Notes: generated from the sequence alone by a model not told the origin. DNA of 64,000 nt from Sedimentibacter saalensis (GCF_007830175.1 NZ_VLKH01000006.1:91253-155252), one strand, 5' to 3'. Counted from the first letter of the stretch, positions 1 to 9,157 are shown. Program-made: numbers and translations.

Positions 1-292
1 TCCTACAGAGGTTATAAATTCAAATGCAATTAAAGAGTTGATAAAAAAACTGTCAGGACAATATGACTACATATTTTTAGACACTCCGCCGCTGGTGTTG
101 GTCAGCGACCCTTTAACTATTGCAACATATTCAGATGCGGTTATATTAACTATTGCCCATTCAGAAACAGAAAAAGAAGTTATAAGAAGGTCTATTGATA
201 GTTTAAAACAAGTTAACGCTAATATAATCGGGACTATTTTAAACAAAATGCCTGTATCAAAACACAATAAGTACTATTACAGCTATTATTAA
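1..292 (+). CDS. BY-kinase (CpsD/CapB family), 3' end only
   Basis: The reading frame is open from base 2 to the stop at 292 without a start in the window, so only about 97 C-terminal residues are visible. They contain the Walker B strand (YIFLDTPP) followed by VSDP and end in a tyrosine cluster (KYYYSYY), the autophosphorylation tail of cytoplasmic bacterial tyrosine kinases that control capsule/exopolysaccharide polymerisation. It closely resembles the complete kinase at 5254-5907. The phosphatase partner follows 18 bp downstream, the usual cps order. Family assignment is secure; the polysaccharide it serves is not visible. Confidence 0.88.
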   Translation, partial: PTEVINSNAIKELIKKLSGQYDYIFLDTPPLVLVSDPLTIATYSDAVILTIAHSETEKEVIRRSIDSLKQVNANIIGTILNKMPVSKHNKYYYSYY

Positions 293-310
293 TGAATTTT
301 GGTGGTTACT

Positions 311-1090
311 ATGATTGATATGCATACCCATGTTTTATTTGGTGTTGATGACGGAGCCAAGACAATTGATGATTCCCTGGGTTTAATAAAGGAAGAAGTA
401 AATAAAGGTGTCAGTAAAATTATTTTAACTCCCCATTTTAAGAAAAAATATGGAGAAACAAGCGTAGAAAAAATAAATGAAAACTTTAAAGTTTTAAAAG
501 AAATAGTATGTGAGGAAAATTTAAATGTAGAGTTATTTTTAGGGTCTGAGGTTTACTTGGATCATAACTACTATGACACCCTATGGAAGGAACCAATAAT
601 TACTCTGGCAGGTTCAGACTATGTGTTAATAGAGTTCAGTATGACGGATATACCAAAAAACATTCCCGAAATATGCTACGAGGCAAATCTCAAGGGTTTC
701 ATACCTATTATAGCTCATGTGGAAAGATACGATACCTTATATGACAATACTCAATTGATTAGAGATATATTAAATGAGGGTGCTCATTTTCAAATAAATG
801 CTTCTACTATTGTAAATAAAGAAGAAAAAGAAAGCTCTAAGTTTGTAAATTATTTGCTGAAAAATGAACTTATCAGTTTTGTTGCTTCTGATGTTCACAA
901 TAGAGATTCAAGAGCTTTTTATTTAGATAAAGCATACAGTGTGGTTAATAAAATTTGCAGTCACAGCTATGCTGAAAAAATATTCAAGGAAAATCAAGAA
1001 AAAGTTATAATGAATAAATACTTTGATAGCCCTAAATTAGAAATTAAAAAGGGTTTTATGTCAAAGTTATTTAATAAAAAATTATCATAA
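311..1090 (+). CDS. PHP-type protein-tyrosine phosphatase (CpsB/CapC/YwqE)
   Basis: About 259 residues, opening with the metal-binding IDMHTH motif followed by GVDDGA, the hallmark of polymerase-and-histidinol-phosphatase (PHP) domain tyrosine phosphatases. Further ligands are seen in TPHF, AHVERY and SDVHN. By family it dephosphorylates the tyrosine tail of the partner BY-kinase, here the gene just upstream, and so cycles polysaccharide export. I chose ATG 311 because GGTGG lies 5 nt upstream; an in-frame TTG at 299 would add four residues. It appears co-transcribed with the upstream kinase. Confidence 0.9.
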   Translation: MIDMHTHVLFGVDDGAKTIDDSLGLIKEEVNKGVSKIILTPHFKKKYGETSVEKINENFKVLKEIVCEENLNVELFLGSEVYLDHNYYDTLWKEPIITLAGSDYVLIEFSMTDIPKNIPEICYEANLKGFIPIIAHVERYDTLYDNTQLIRDILNEGAHFQINASTIVNKEEKESSKFVNYLLKNELISFVASDVHNRDSRAFYLDKAYSVVNKICSHSYAEKIFKENQEKVIMNKYFDSPKLEIKKGFMSKLFNKKLS

Positions 1091-1114
1091 GTATTATTCG
1101 AAAGGGGAAAACAA

Positions 1115-2986
1115 ATGAACAAAATTAAAAAGACTATTGCAATAATTTTATGTTTAGTCTTAGCAACTAGTGGTCTTGCTTTTGCAGAAGAAGTTGCTGT
1201 AACATCTGCACCTGCAACAGACTATACAGGGCATTGGGCAGAAGGCACTATTCAGAAATGGATGGATGCAGGCAAAATATCAGGATATAGTGACGGAAGT
1301 TACAAACCTGATAACAACATTACAAGAGCTGAATTTGTAAAATTAGTTAACGGTACAATTGATTTTAGCAAAAAAGCAAATGTAGCATACAAAGATGTTA
1401 CAACTGCTGACTGGTTTTACGACTATGTAGGAATTGCCCAGGAAATAGGGTATATTTCTGGTTATTCAAAGGATTCATTTGGACCAAATGATTACATAAC
1501 AAGAGAACAGGCAGCTTCTATACTTGCAAGAATTCAGTATCTTAATGGCAATGTTGCTGCAGCAAACAAGTTCAGCGACAAATCAAAAGTATCATCATGG
1601 GCAGCTGAATCAGTTGGAGCAGCATTAGATGCAGGATTCGTAACTGGATACAATGATGGAACCTTCAGACCTTCAAACAAATTAACAAGAGCTGAAGCTT
1701 TGACTATGCTTGACAATGTATTGGTTAATGCTAAGAATGTTGTTGTTTACAAAGATGGAGCAGAACTGAAAGACAAAGTTGTTGCAGGTGATTTAATAAT
1801 TGCCAAGACAGTTGGAGAAGGAAATGTACATCTTACAAATGTTGAAGTAAAAGGTGAAATAAAAGTATTAGGCGGCGGATTAAATTCCGTATACTTCAAC
1901 AATGTTAAAGTATCAAATATTGAAGTTTTAAAAGACAAAGTTAGACTTGTTTTCGCTGATGGTTCAGTAATTGAAAACTTGACAACAGGAACTGAAACTG
2001 TATTGGAAAACACTGATGGAACAATTGCTAAAGTTACAGTATCCGGAAACGGTGAAGTAACATTGACAGGAAACTTCGGTGAAGTAACTGTTACAGGAAG
2101 TTCAAACATAACACTAGATGACGCTGTAATAACAAAATTGGTAGTAGAACAAAAGATTACAATTGAAGGAACAGGTACTATAGCTACATTGGAAGCAAAT
2201 GCAAATGGCATCAAGTATGAAGCTGAAGTAAAAATTACAAAGACAGTAACTGGTGAAGGCGTAACTGAAAAACCAGCTGTTGTTGTAGTAGAGACTTCAG
2301 GCGGTGGCGGTGGAGGCGGCGGATCCGTTGACCCAGTAACTGTTCCTGCATTAAGAGTATCATTCATTGAAAATACTAACACATACAGATTTAGTTATAC
2401 TTATAAAGACACGGATAATGACATTTCTGAGTTCTTATTATTTATGATAGATGATATTTTAAGCGACAGCAGTAATAATGAGTTTATAAATGATTACTTA
2501 GGTAAAGTTAATTCACGATTAGATGAAATGTATGCTGGTGATACAAAGGTTTATAGCGAAGAAGGCTGGAATAAGGCTATTGTGTACCTTGACAACACAA
2601 ACATTAAAGAAGATATTCAGGGACTTAAGAGTGCTTTGTTAGATGGAACTATCAGTCCTGAGGATATAATAGCATTAATTGGAGTATTTAATGATTCCAA
2701 TACAAGTGATGCTAATGCTATTTTAGAGAACCTTACTGCAAATGACATTGATCAGAAAATTATGCAATATAAAGGTGTTGATGTTAAATATTCATTAAAA
2801 TCAAATGCATCAAGTACACCTATTACAAACACTTCAGATATAGCTACATTTATAATTGATAATATTCTATATTCTGACATAAGTGTTGATGCATTTTTGC
2901 AGCAATTCGGAACAGTTGAATTAACTGTACAATATGGCGAGAACATCGGTAAAATAATAATAGATAAAAATTCTATAGTTAAATAG
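1115..2986 (+). CDS. S-layer homology (SLH) domain surface protein
   Basis: 623 residues. A signal peptide (cleavage after AFA, about residue 24) is followed by three SLH modules (about residues 35-80, 90-140 and 150-200), each with the GY.DG.F/Y.P and TRAE/TREQ motifs that bind pyruvylated secondary cell-wall polysaccharide. A long Val/Thr/Gly-rich region predicted as beta follows, then a run of eight glycines, then an acidic C-terminal domain I do not recognise. SD GAAAGGGG precedes ATG. It lies right behind the BY-kinase/phosphatase pair and ends in a terminator, so it is a wall-anchored surface protein of a polysaccharide/S-layer locus. Confidence 0.85.
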   Translation: MNKIKKTIAIILCLVLATSGLAFAEEVAVTSAPATDYTGHWAEGTIQKWMDAGKISGYSDGSYKPDNNITRAEFVKLVNGTIDFSKKANVAYKDVTTADWFYDYVGIAQEIGYISGYSKDSFGPNDYITREQAASILARIQYLNGNVAAANKFSDKSKVSSWAAESVGAALDAGFVTGYNDGTFRPSNKLTRAEALTMLDNVLVNAKNVVVYKDGAELKDKVVAGDLIIAKTVGEGNVHLTNVEVKGEIKVLGGGLNSVYFNNVKVSNIEVLKDKVRLVFADGSVIENLTTGTETVLENTDGTIAKVTVSGNGEVTLTGNFGEVTVTGSSNITLDDAVITKLVVEQKITIEGTGTIATLEANANGIKYEAEVKITKTVTGEGVTEKPAVVVVETSGGGGGGGGSVDPVTVPALRVSFIENTNTYRFSYTYKDTDNDISEFLLFMIDDILSDSSNNEFINDYLGKVNSRLDEMYAGDTKVYSEEGWNKAIVYLDNTNIKEDIQGLKSALLDGTISPEDIIALIGVFNDSNTSDANAILENLTANDIDQKIMQYKGVDVKYSLKSNASSTPITNTSDIATFIIDNILYSDISVDAFLQQFGTVELTVQYGENIGKIIIDKNSIVK

Positions 2987-2993
2987 TAAATGG

Positions 2994-3016
2994 GCGGGCT
3001 TAAAGCCCGCTTGTTT
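2994..3016 (+). terminator. Intrinsic terminator after SLH protein 1
   Basis: GC-rich hairpin GCGGGCTT / AGCCCGC with a 2-nt loop followed by TTGTTTT, 7 nt after the stop codon. Confidence 0.8.
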
Positions 3017-3033
3017 TAAATTCGGAGGATATT

Positions 3034-3990
3034 TTGAAAAGATTTAATCTTATAATTTCATTCATTTTATTAACATTATTACTAACTCAAAATGTATTTG
3101 CGACAGAAAATATAAATGATGTAAGTTTTACAGATTTAGATGAAAATTATTGGGCATTTGAAGGAATAGAAAAACTTGTAAGCTCAGATATTATAGTAGG
3201 ATATCCTGATGGGTCATTTAAGCCGGAAGGAAACATAACAAGAGCAGAATTAGTAAAGATTGTAAACAAAGTTTATTCTTTTACACAAAAACAAGATACT
3301 ACAAGTTTTGCTGATATAAAATTGGAAGACTGGTATTATGAAGAAGTACTAATCGCACAAGCTGCAGGATATATAAACGGATATCCAGACGGAACTTTTA
3401 AACCGAACGAATTAGTAACAAGAGAAGAATTATGTAAAATAATTGATGTTATAAATAATTTGGTATTATTGCCTGTTGATAAATTACCTTCTGACGAGAT
3501 ATCTCCTTGGGCAGTAGAGTACGTTAATAAAGTTATATCAAATAGACTTATGTTGGTTGATGAAAATGGTAATTTCAGAGCTACTGAAAAGGCAACTAGA
3601 GCTGAAGCTTGCGATGCATTGGCGAAGTTTTTATTAGATGAAAATGAAGATCAACCTGATTCAACACCTAATTCAGGAAATGGAGGTAGCACTGAAGAAG
3701 CGGTTGATGAAACATTAAGTAAAGTTACAAGAAGACTTGAAGTAGGTGTTATTCCTAACTTATCATCAGAAGATCAAATTGAAATTGTAAATGATATTAT
3801 TGAAAATATAAAAGCTTATGAAGCAGATAAAACGCACGACTATGAAAGTGCAGCCAAAGAAGTATATAAAAAATACAATCAATTGTCTGAAGCTGAAAAA
3901 ATTGAATTACAGCTTGAAATAAGTGATCAGAATGATCTCAGAGATTTAAGGTCATTAAAGGACTTTTTCTTCCCGGATGCTGACATATAA
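3034..3990 (+). CDS. SLH domain protein (second)
   Basis: 318 residues starting at TTG, 5 nt after GGAGG. Signal peptide ending VFA (about residue 23). Two clear SLH modules follow (about 30-78 and 88-135: GYPDGSFKPEG..TRAE, GYPDGTFKPNE..TREE) and a degenerate third (about 145-195, with ATRAEA). A Pro/Asn/Gly linker leads to a short charged alpha-helical tail of about 100 residues. Likely anchored in the wall like its upstream neighbour. The helical tail has no recognised function. Confidence 0.82.
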   Translation: MKRFNLIISFILLTLLLTQNVFATENINDVSFTDLDENYWAFEGIEKLVSSDIIVGYPDGSFKPEGNITRAELVKIVNKVYSFTQKQDTTSFADIKLEDWYYEEVLIAQAAGYINGYPDGTFKPNELVTREELCKIIDVINNLVLLPVDKLPSDEISPWAVEYVNKVISNRLMLVDENGNFRATEKATRAEACDALAKFLLDENEDQPDSTPNSGNGGSTEEAVDETLSKVTRRLEVGVIPNLSSEDQIEIVNDIIENIKAYEADKTHDYESAAKEVYKKYNQLSEAEKIELQLEISDQNDLRDLRSLKDFFFPDADI

Positions 3991-4055
3991 ATTCTAGGGA
4001 CGGACCTTTCAGTTAAGTTCAAATGAAAGATTACTTTGAAACTATAGTAGTGTAG

Positions 4056-4137
4056 TGTCATCCTGAACGATAGTGAAGGATCTCGGTTTTCAAAAGATTT
4101 AAAATGATGAGATCCTTCGTATGTGTCTCAGGATGAC
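4056..4137 (+). repeat. Family A palindromic repeat, copy 1
   Basis: Starts TGTCATCCTGAACGATAG and ends TCAGGATGAC, with a GGATCTCG...GAGATCC internal stem; the whole element can fold back on itself. It belongs to an imperfect tandem duplication with the copy about 150 bp downstream. Confidence 0.8.
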
Positions 4138-4205
4138 TGGGCATAGATAAATTGTTATTAATAAAATGCGGGTGGGCACAACGACGTCACTGAAAGAGTC
4201 TTTCC

Positions 4206-4287
4206 TGTCATCCTGAACGATAGTGAAGGATCTCGTTTTTTATATGGTTTAAAATATGAGATCTTTCGGCTGCACCTCAAGATGACA
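4206..4287 (+). repeat. Family A palindromic repeat, copy 2
   Basis: Same element as the previous copy. The 16-bp string ATGCGGGTGGGCACAA lies on both sides (4166-4181 and 4314-4329), so either a larger unit was duplicated or this copy is flanked by a target duplication. Confidence 0.8.
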
Positions 4288-4313
4288 GAGCATAACTGAA
4301 TTGTTATTACGAA

Positions 4314-4371
4314 ATGCGGGTGGGCACAAGACCCTCCCCTACAAAAGGGTGAATGCCCCTACAGACTGGAT
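4314..4371 (+). repeat. Family B palindromic repeat (variant)
   Basis: GGGTGGGCACAAGACCCTCCCC followed by TACAAAAGGGTGAATGCCCCTAC, a member of the CGGGCGGACACAAGATCCGCCCCTAC-like family seen elsewhere in the window. The gap 3991-4403 holds only repeats; I see no gene in it. Confidence 0.65.
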
Positions 4372-4403
4372 AGAATATAAATTGTTTTAATAAAGGAAAA
4401 GAT

Positions 4404-5147
4404 ATGAAAAAAATTTCTAAGGTTTTGCTGATAATAGTGACTATAATTGTTTTAGTTGCAGGTGTTGTTTTGTATGTGCAGTATGACAACATTTCTGCTC
4501 TCATGAGCGGAATGAATACTTCTTCTGAAGATCTGGCGGCTCAGATGGATGACAACAGGGAAAAGCTGAAGGAAGAAGTTAAAAAATACACATCCTCTCC
4601 AATCAATGACATTTCAGCAGAGGATGAAGAAAAGCTGTTAAATGGTGAAATTTCAATAAAAGATGTGGCAGACAAATACCACCTTCCTTTGGATTACATG
4701 AAGGATGACAGTAGAGACACTCAGGATAATTCTTCAGATACAAAACCTGAATCGTCAAACACAATTCCTGAAACTTCCGTCAGCAAAGACAATGAAAAGT
4801 CAATAGATGCTGCAATCAGTGATGGAGTCAGCAAAATGTACGCCCTTAAGGTCAAGTATGTCAATAAACTTGGAGAGTTGGAAAGAGAAGCAATCAAAGA
4901 ATATTCAAATCTGCCAAAAGAAAAACAAGACGAAGCTTCAAAGTATTCCATTGTAATGAAGAACATTAATAATATTGCGGGACTTGAAAAGAAATGCGAT
5001 AATGAAGTTGCAAATGTGCTTTCTGCTTTAGAATCAGAGCTCGTAAGTCTTGATGGCGATACGGAAATAATTCAAATTCTAAAGGATGCTTATCAGCAGG
5101 AAAAGGAAGTTAAAAAAGCATATTACTTGAGTTTGTACAAAAAATAG
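4404..5147 (+). CDS. Membrane-anchored hypothetical protein
   Basis: 247 residues, ATG 4404 after AAAGGAAAAG. One N-terminal transmembrane helix (about residues 5-25, VLLIIVTIIVLVAGVVLYV) acts as a signal anchor. The rest is hydrophilic: a charged segment, a Ser/Thr/Asn/Asp-rich linker (about 100-135) and a Lys/Glu-rich helical C-terminal half with predicted coiled-coil character. No enzyme motif. It lies between the SLH genes and the second BY-kinase, so a cell-envelope role is inferred from context only. Confidence 0.6.
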   Translation: MKKISKVLLIIVTIIVLVAGVVLYVQYDNISALMSGMNTSSEDLAAQMDDNREKLKEEVKKYTSSPINDISAEDEEKLLNGEISIKDVADKYHLPLDYMKDDSRDTQDNSSDTKPESSNTIPETSVSKDNEKSIDAAISDGVSKMYALKVKYVNKLGELEREAIKEYSNLPKEKQDEASKYSIVMKNINNIAGLEKKCDNEVANVLSALESELVSLDGDTEIIQILKDAYQQEKEVKKAYYLSLYKK

Positions 5148-5253
5148 ATTAGGGACAGTTATTTACCAAGTTACATATTTCGACATGTTTATTTACTTTT
5201 TTGCTGTAACATAATGATAAGGTTTTCATTAGAAAAAATTATGGGGTAAAAAT

Positions 5254-5907
5254 ATGGATGAGCATTCATTGAGGTTAAAACAAAATTCTTATGTAACTGA
5301 ATCGTACAGAAAATTGGCTGTCAATATTGAATATGCAAATATTGACGGAAATATTAAAACCATTATGATAACAAGCTCGATGGCCAATGAAGGTAAGTCT
5401 ACAACTATAAGTAATCTTGCTTGTGTTATGACGGAACTTAATAAAAGAGTAATCCTCATGGATCTTGATTTGAGAAAGCCATCTGTCCATAAATATTTTA
5501 ATTTATCCAACAATTCAGGATTAACTGATTTGTTGCTAAACAAAAACAATTATAAAAATTACATTCATAATATACAACCGGGTTTGGATGTAATGACTTC
5601 CGGCAGGGTGCCATCAAATACAACCGAAATTATAATTTCAAAAGCCATAAAAGAATTGCTTAAAGATTTATCCGAAAACTATGATTATATACTATTGGAT
5701 ACACCTCCAATAATGTTGGTTAGTGATCCGGTTAATATAGCTATTTATGCAGATGCTGTCATATTGGCTATAGCTTATGCAGAAACTGACAAAGAAACAA
5801 TAAAAAAGACTATTGATGTCTTGAAACAAGTAAATGCAAATATAATTGGAACAGTATTAAACAAAGTCCCCCAGAATAAGAAGAATAAGTATTACTACTA
5901 TTACTAA
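5254..5907 (+). CDS. BY-kinase (CpsD/CapB family tyrosine kinase), complete
   Basis: 217 residues. P-loop ANEGKST (about 48-54), Walker A' strand VILMDLDLRKPS (about 80-91), Walker B YDYILLDTPP (about 145-154), C-terminal tail ending in five tyrosines. This is the stand-alone cytoplasmic domain form, which needs a membrane activator (CapA/Wzz type); none is adjacent. It resembles the truncated kinase at the window start over the whole shared C-terminus, so the two are paralogues flanking the SLH genes. Likely target: assembly of capsule or wall polysaccharide. Confidence 0.9.
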   Translation: MDEHSLRLKQNSYVTESYRKLAVNIEYANIDGNIKTIMITSSMANEGKSTTISNLACVMTELNKRVILMDLDLRKPSVHKYFNLSNNSGLTDLLLNKNNYKNYIHNIQPGLDVMTSGRVPSNTTEIIISKAIKELLKDLSENYDYILLDTPPIMLVSDPVNIAIYADAVILAIAYAETDKETIKKTIDVLKQVNANIIGTVLNKVPQNKKNKYYYYY

Positions 5908-6080
5908 GACATAGGGGACGGTGCTGAGCCGCTGACAAGCTACACGTTTGTTAGCTGTCATTCTGAGAGCTTGCTCGAAGAATCTCATGTTTTCATGACA
6001 AATAAAGATGAGATCCTTCACTAACGTTCAGGATGACAAACTAGGTGACATAGGGGACGGTTCTCACTGACCAAAGTCTA
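5908..6080 (+). repeat. Family C repeat interrupted by a family A element
   Basis: The 15-mer GACATAGGGGACGGT occurs at 5908-5922 and again at 6047-6061, and a complete family A element (5956-6038, TGTCATTCTGAG...CAGGATGACA) lies between. Family C is the GGGGACGGTTCT...AGAACCGTCCCC type. It reads as a family A insertion into a family C repeat, with the 15-mer duplicated. Confidence 0.7.
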
Positions 6081-6143
6081 CCGCAATGTAAAAAAAGTCA
6101 TAATATTTAAGTTTATATAATTGTTGAACATAATACAATCGAA

Positions 6144-6177
6144 AACATGCACATTGAATTTATTTGCATGTTTTTTT
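6144..6177 (+). terminator. Intrinsic terminator
   Basis: AACATGCA / TGCATGTT stem, 13-nt loop, then TTTTT. It ends the second BY-kinase transcript beyond the repeats. Confidence 0.7.
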
Positions 6178-6232
6178 ATGGCTTAAACATTCAAATGAAT
6201 GGACAATGTGATTAATTTTACTATTATAAATG

Positions 6233-6261
6233 TTGTATACGTTCACTTATGGTGATATAAT
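6233..6261 (+). promoter_or_regulatory. Sigma-A-type promoter of the DMT permease
   Basis: TTGTAT, 17-bp spacer, TATAAT, about 40 bp before the start codon. Confidence 0.65.
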
Positions 6262-6303
6262 TTAGCATTAGAAAATAAACCATAATGGCTAACGGAGGAC
6301 ATG

Positions 6304-7203
6304 ATGATTCAATCTCATTTAGGAGAAATTTATTCACTTTTTACAGCAATATTTTGGACTATAACTGCTATATGCTTTGAAATAGCTGGCAAGAAAATTG
6401 GCTCTTTGTCTGTAAATTACATAAGATTAATTATGGGGTTTATATTAATAAGTTTGTTCACAACATTTTCAAGAGGAATGATGCTGCCGGTTGATGCAAC
6501 ATTAAAATCATGGCTGTATCTTAGTATTTCAGGACTCATTGGGTTTGTTATAGGAGACTTATTTTTGTTTCAGGCTTATTTAGAAATTGGAGCAAGGACA
6601 TCTATGCTTATAATGGCACTTGCACCTCCAATCACGGCATTGCTGGGATTTGTAACAATGAGAGAATTGATATCTCTGTCCGATTTTATCGGTATGTTTG
6701 TAACAATTTTCGGTATTGCGGTTGTTGTATTGGTTAAAAATCCGGAAGGCAATAATTTTAAATTTTCTCGTTCTGTTAAGGGAATAGTCTACGCTTTAAT
6801 CGGCGCGTTCGGTCAGGCGTTGGGATTAATATTCAGCAAAATAGGCATGGGAGATTATGACCCTTTTGCTGCAACACAAATCAGAATTATAGCTGGGATA
6901 GTGGGATTCACTTTTGTAATTTTATTTATGAAGAAGTGGGACAAGTTAAAAGAAGATGTTAAGAATATGGAGGCAACAAAGTATTTGTTCTTTGGTTCGT
7001 TATTTGGTCCTTTCTTAGGAGTATCCTTCAGTCTTCTGGCTATTCAATATACGACAACCGGAGTTTCTTCCACCATTACTTCAATAATACCGGTTCTTAT
7101 TATTCCTCTGTCTATATTTGTATTAAAAGAAAAAGTATCCCCTAAAGAGATATTAGGTGCTGTCATATCTGTTATAGGGGTTACAATATTGTTTGTAGTT
7201 TAA
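6304..7203 (+). CDS. EamA/DMT-family permease
   Basis: 299 residues with about ten hydrophobic helices arranged as two EamA repeats (about 10-145 and 155-298), the drug/metabolite transporter architecture. Conserved helix ends such as ALAPPITALLGF and the C-terminal SIIPVLIIPLSIFVLKEKVS match the family. It sits in the cytoplasmic membrane and probably exports a small metabolite; the substrate cannot be read from sequence. Two tandem ATGs exist (6301, 6304). The second has the better 5-nt spacing from GGAGG. Monocistronic between a promoter and a repeat. Confidence 0.85.
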   Translation: MIQSHLGEIYSLFTAIFWTITAICFEIAGKKIGSLSVNYIRLIMGFILISLFTTFSRGMMLPVDATLKSWLYLSISGLIGFVIGDLFLFQAYLEIGARTSMLIMALAPPITALLGFVTMRELISLSDFIGMFVTIFGIAVVVLVKNPEGNNFKFSRSVKGIVYALIGAFGQALGLIFSKIGMGDYDPFAATQIRIIAGIVGFTFVILFMKKWDKLKEDVKNMEATKYLFFGSLFGPFLGVSFSLLAIQYTTTGVSSTITSIIPVLIIPLSIFVLKEKVSPKEILGAVISVIGVTILFVV

Positions 7204-7239
7204 TTCTTGTAATTATGAGGATAGATCTTTAAAAGTATA

Positions 7240-7273
7240 AGATGAGATCCTTCGGCTGCGCCTCAGGATGACA
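7240..7273 (+). repeat. Family A repeat, right half only
   Basis: GATGAGATCCTTCGGCTGCG followed by CCTCAGGATGACA, the 3' half of the family A element. Confidence 0.65.
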
Positions 7274-7319
7274 AAATTAAATAAAGCAGGACAAATATGT
7301 TTAGAAAGGGATGGTTAAT

Positions 7320-8801
7320 ATGAAGAAGGGAATTTTATTTTTAACAACATTTGTTTTATTGATTTCAATGCTCCAGACTATAGCATTTGGAGAAGTGGGC
7401 GGAAAATTTACCGCTAAATATGAATATTCACAAAACGTATTCACAGACATCAAAGACAGTGATTGGTATGCAAAAAATGTAAAGAAATGTTACGAACTTG
7501 GACTTATGAGCGGAAAAAAAGCAGGGTATTTTGATGCTGGCGGCAATGTGACATTGGCTGAAGCTTTAGCCATGGCATCCAGGGCTCACGAGATTTATAA
7601 CGGAGGGGACGGAGTCATAGACAATGCAGGCACACAGTGGTATGACGGTTTTGTGATTTATGCTGAAAACAATGGAATTATAAAACAGGGAGAATTCAGT
7701 AACTTCAATTTACCAGCCACCAGAGAACAGCTTGCTTACATATTTGCCAACATTCTTCCTGAATCTGAATATACAAAGCTTAACAATGTTGATTATATTC
7801 CTGACATTGATGTTGTTGGTCCCTATGACAGGTATATTTATTTTTTGTACAATGCAGGTGTTTTGACTGGAAATGATGAGTACGGAACATTTAACAGAGA
7901 ATCCAATATTACACGTGCAGAGGTTGCAACTATTTTAATACGCATTGTGAGCCATGCTGACCGAATAACATTCAGCAAGGATGCACATATTTATCTTGGC
8001 AATAATCCTACTTATGAAAAATATAATTTTAGATACACTAGTACATATCCGGGTGAAACAAAGGACTTAATTGATGTAAACAATTTAAATGTCTATGGAG
8101 TGTTCATGCCAAATGGCAACGAACCTGATTCTAAAGTATTTCTTGATAAGGTTAAGTCTTCAGATTTACCAAAAAACTCCGCAATATATCCATATATTCT
8201 TTCGGGTATAGATAATGAGGTTTATGAAATTCCAAATTACGTATCAACATCTGATCGAGCGTTTGGCCCTATTAAGGCTTATCAGTCATATTTTGATGAA
8301 TATTATGCTATGGATGCAATGATTAGCCAGGCTTATGATGAAATATTAAATATTGACTATGAAACAATTTCAATTGATCATTTTTATCATACAGTAAATT
8401 ATGCGTTGTGGGGTCAGGATGTAAAAATACAGTTACAAGACTATATTGATTATGTGAAAAAGAATAAAATAAAAATTGAAGGAACTGTCACTCCGTTGTT
8501 TCCTATTGTTTACTACGATGGAGACAATGTGAGGGTAAGAACTAAGATTGAATATACAATACTTTCATCTGATACAAAACTGGATTTGATTTTTGGAGAC
8601 AGAAACGGAAATCAAGGTGCTTCTAGAGAATTTTATGCACCAACCGAATATACTAGCCAATCTAAAACAATTTATGTAGACATACCATTTGGCTATGCTT
8701 TGGATTCATCTGACTTTACACTGGTATTTAGGCTGGATGATTACTTACCGCTGTCCAAACATCAGTCAGGAAAATTCTGTGTTGAAGGAATAGAGCTGTA
8801 G
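7320..8801 (+). CDS. SLH domain surface protein (third)
   Basis: 493 residues with a signal peptide (cleavage near IAFG, about residue 22). Three divergent SLH modules lie at about 40-95, 100-145 and 155-210 (FTDIKDSDWY, TREQLAY, NITRAEVATILIRI). The C-terminal 280 residues are rich in Tyr and Asp and unrecognised, possibly a beta-sandwich ectodomain. ATG 7320 is preferred over in-frame ATG 7311 because GAAAGGG abuts 7311 but lies 9 nt before 7320. It is separated from the other SLH genes by a kinase and a permease. Confidence 0.78.
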   Translation: MKKGILFLTTFVLLISMLQTIAFGEVGGKFTAKYEYSQNVFTDIKDSDWYAKNVKKCYELGLMSGKKAGYFDAGGNVTLAEALAMASRAHEIYNGGDGVIDNAGTQWYDGFVIYAENNGIIKQGEFSNFNLPATREQLAYIFANILPESEYTKLNNVDYIPDIDVVGPYDRYIYFLYNAGVLTGNDEYGTFNRESNITRAEVATILIRIVSHADRITFSKDAHIYLGNNPTYEKYNFRYTSTYPGETKDLIDVNNLNVYGVFMPNGNEPDSKVFLDKVKSSDLPKNSAIYPYILSGIDNEVYEIPNYVSTSDRAFGPIKAYQSYFDEYYAMDAMISQAYDEILNIDYETISIDHFYHTVNYALWGQDVKIQLQDYIDYVKKNKIKIEGTVTPLFPIVYYDGDNVRVRTKIEYTILSSDTKLDLIFGDRNGNQGASREFYAPTEYTSQSKTIYVDIPFGYALDSSDFTLVFRLDDYLPLSKHQSGKFCVEGIEL

Positions 8802-8867
8802 ACAAAGGAACGGTTATCTCTGTCCTACTAAGAAAAGCTGGTCAGAGAGAACCGTCCCCACTGACCA
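8802..8867 (+). repeat. Family C palindromic repeat
   Basis: AGGAACGGTTATCTCTGTCC on the left and GGTCAGAGAGAACCGTCCCC on the right, able to pair as a long hairpin. Confidence 0.65.
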
Positions 8868-8887
8868 TAAATTCTATGGAACGTGTA

Positions 8888-8915
8888 TTGTTTCTTTTCA
8901 AAAATGGGGTATAAT
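8888..8915 (+). promoter_or_regulatory. Sigma-A-type promoter
   Basis: TTGTTT, 16-bp spacer, TATAAT, just upstream of the small membrane gene. Confidence 0.55.
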
Positions 8916-8932
8916 AAGATGAGGTGAAAAAA

Positions 8933-9157
8933 ATGCACAAAAAAAAGATGATTGCACCAATTGTGATAACCGCAGTTGTTGTATTGTACTTTATTGGATT
9001 TGTATTTTTATTTGCATTTGATGACAGCATACCCTTTCTTATTAAAATATTGGGTGTTGCTATCCCGCTGTTGTTAGCGGGTGCTTGTGTTTACGTTCTT
9101 GTTGAGCGAATCAAAGAAATAAGGAGTGGTGAGGAAGATGATATTAGTAAATACTGA
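8933..9157 (+). CDS. Small two-helix membrane protein
   Basis: 74 residues with two hydrophobic helices (about 8-28 and 36-57) and a short acidic cytosolic tail. Start ATG 8933 lies 6 nt after GAGGTG. The 3' end overlaps the next gene by 20 bp, so the two are translationally coupled. Function unknown. Coupling to a YbjQ-family protein is a common arrangement for small membrane partners, and a joint function is inferred only from that. Confidence 0.65.
   Translation: MHKKKMIAPIVITAVVVLYFIGFVFLFAFDDSIPFLIKILGVAIPLLLAGACVYVLVERIKEIRSGEEDDISKY

Noticed and set aside
1747..2382. Long minus-strand open frame with a proline run opposite the SLH protein
   Set aside because: It is the antisense shadow of the Gly-rich, Thr/Val-rich SLH gene; no SD and composition is explained by the sense codons.
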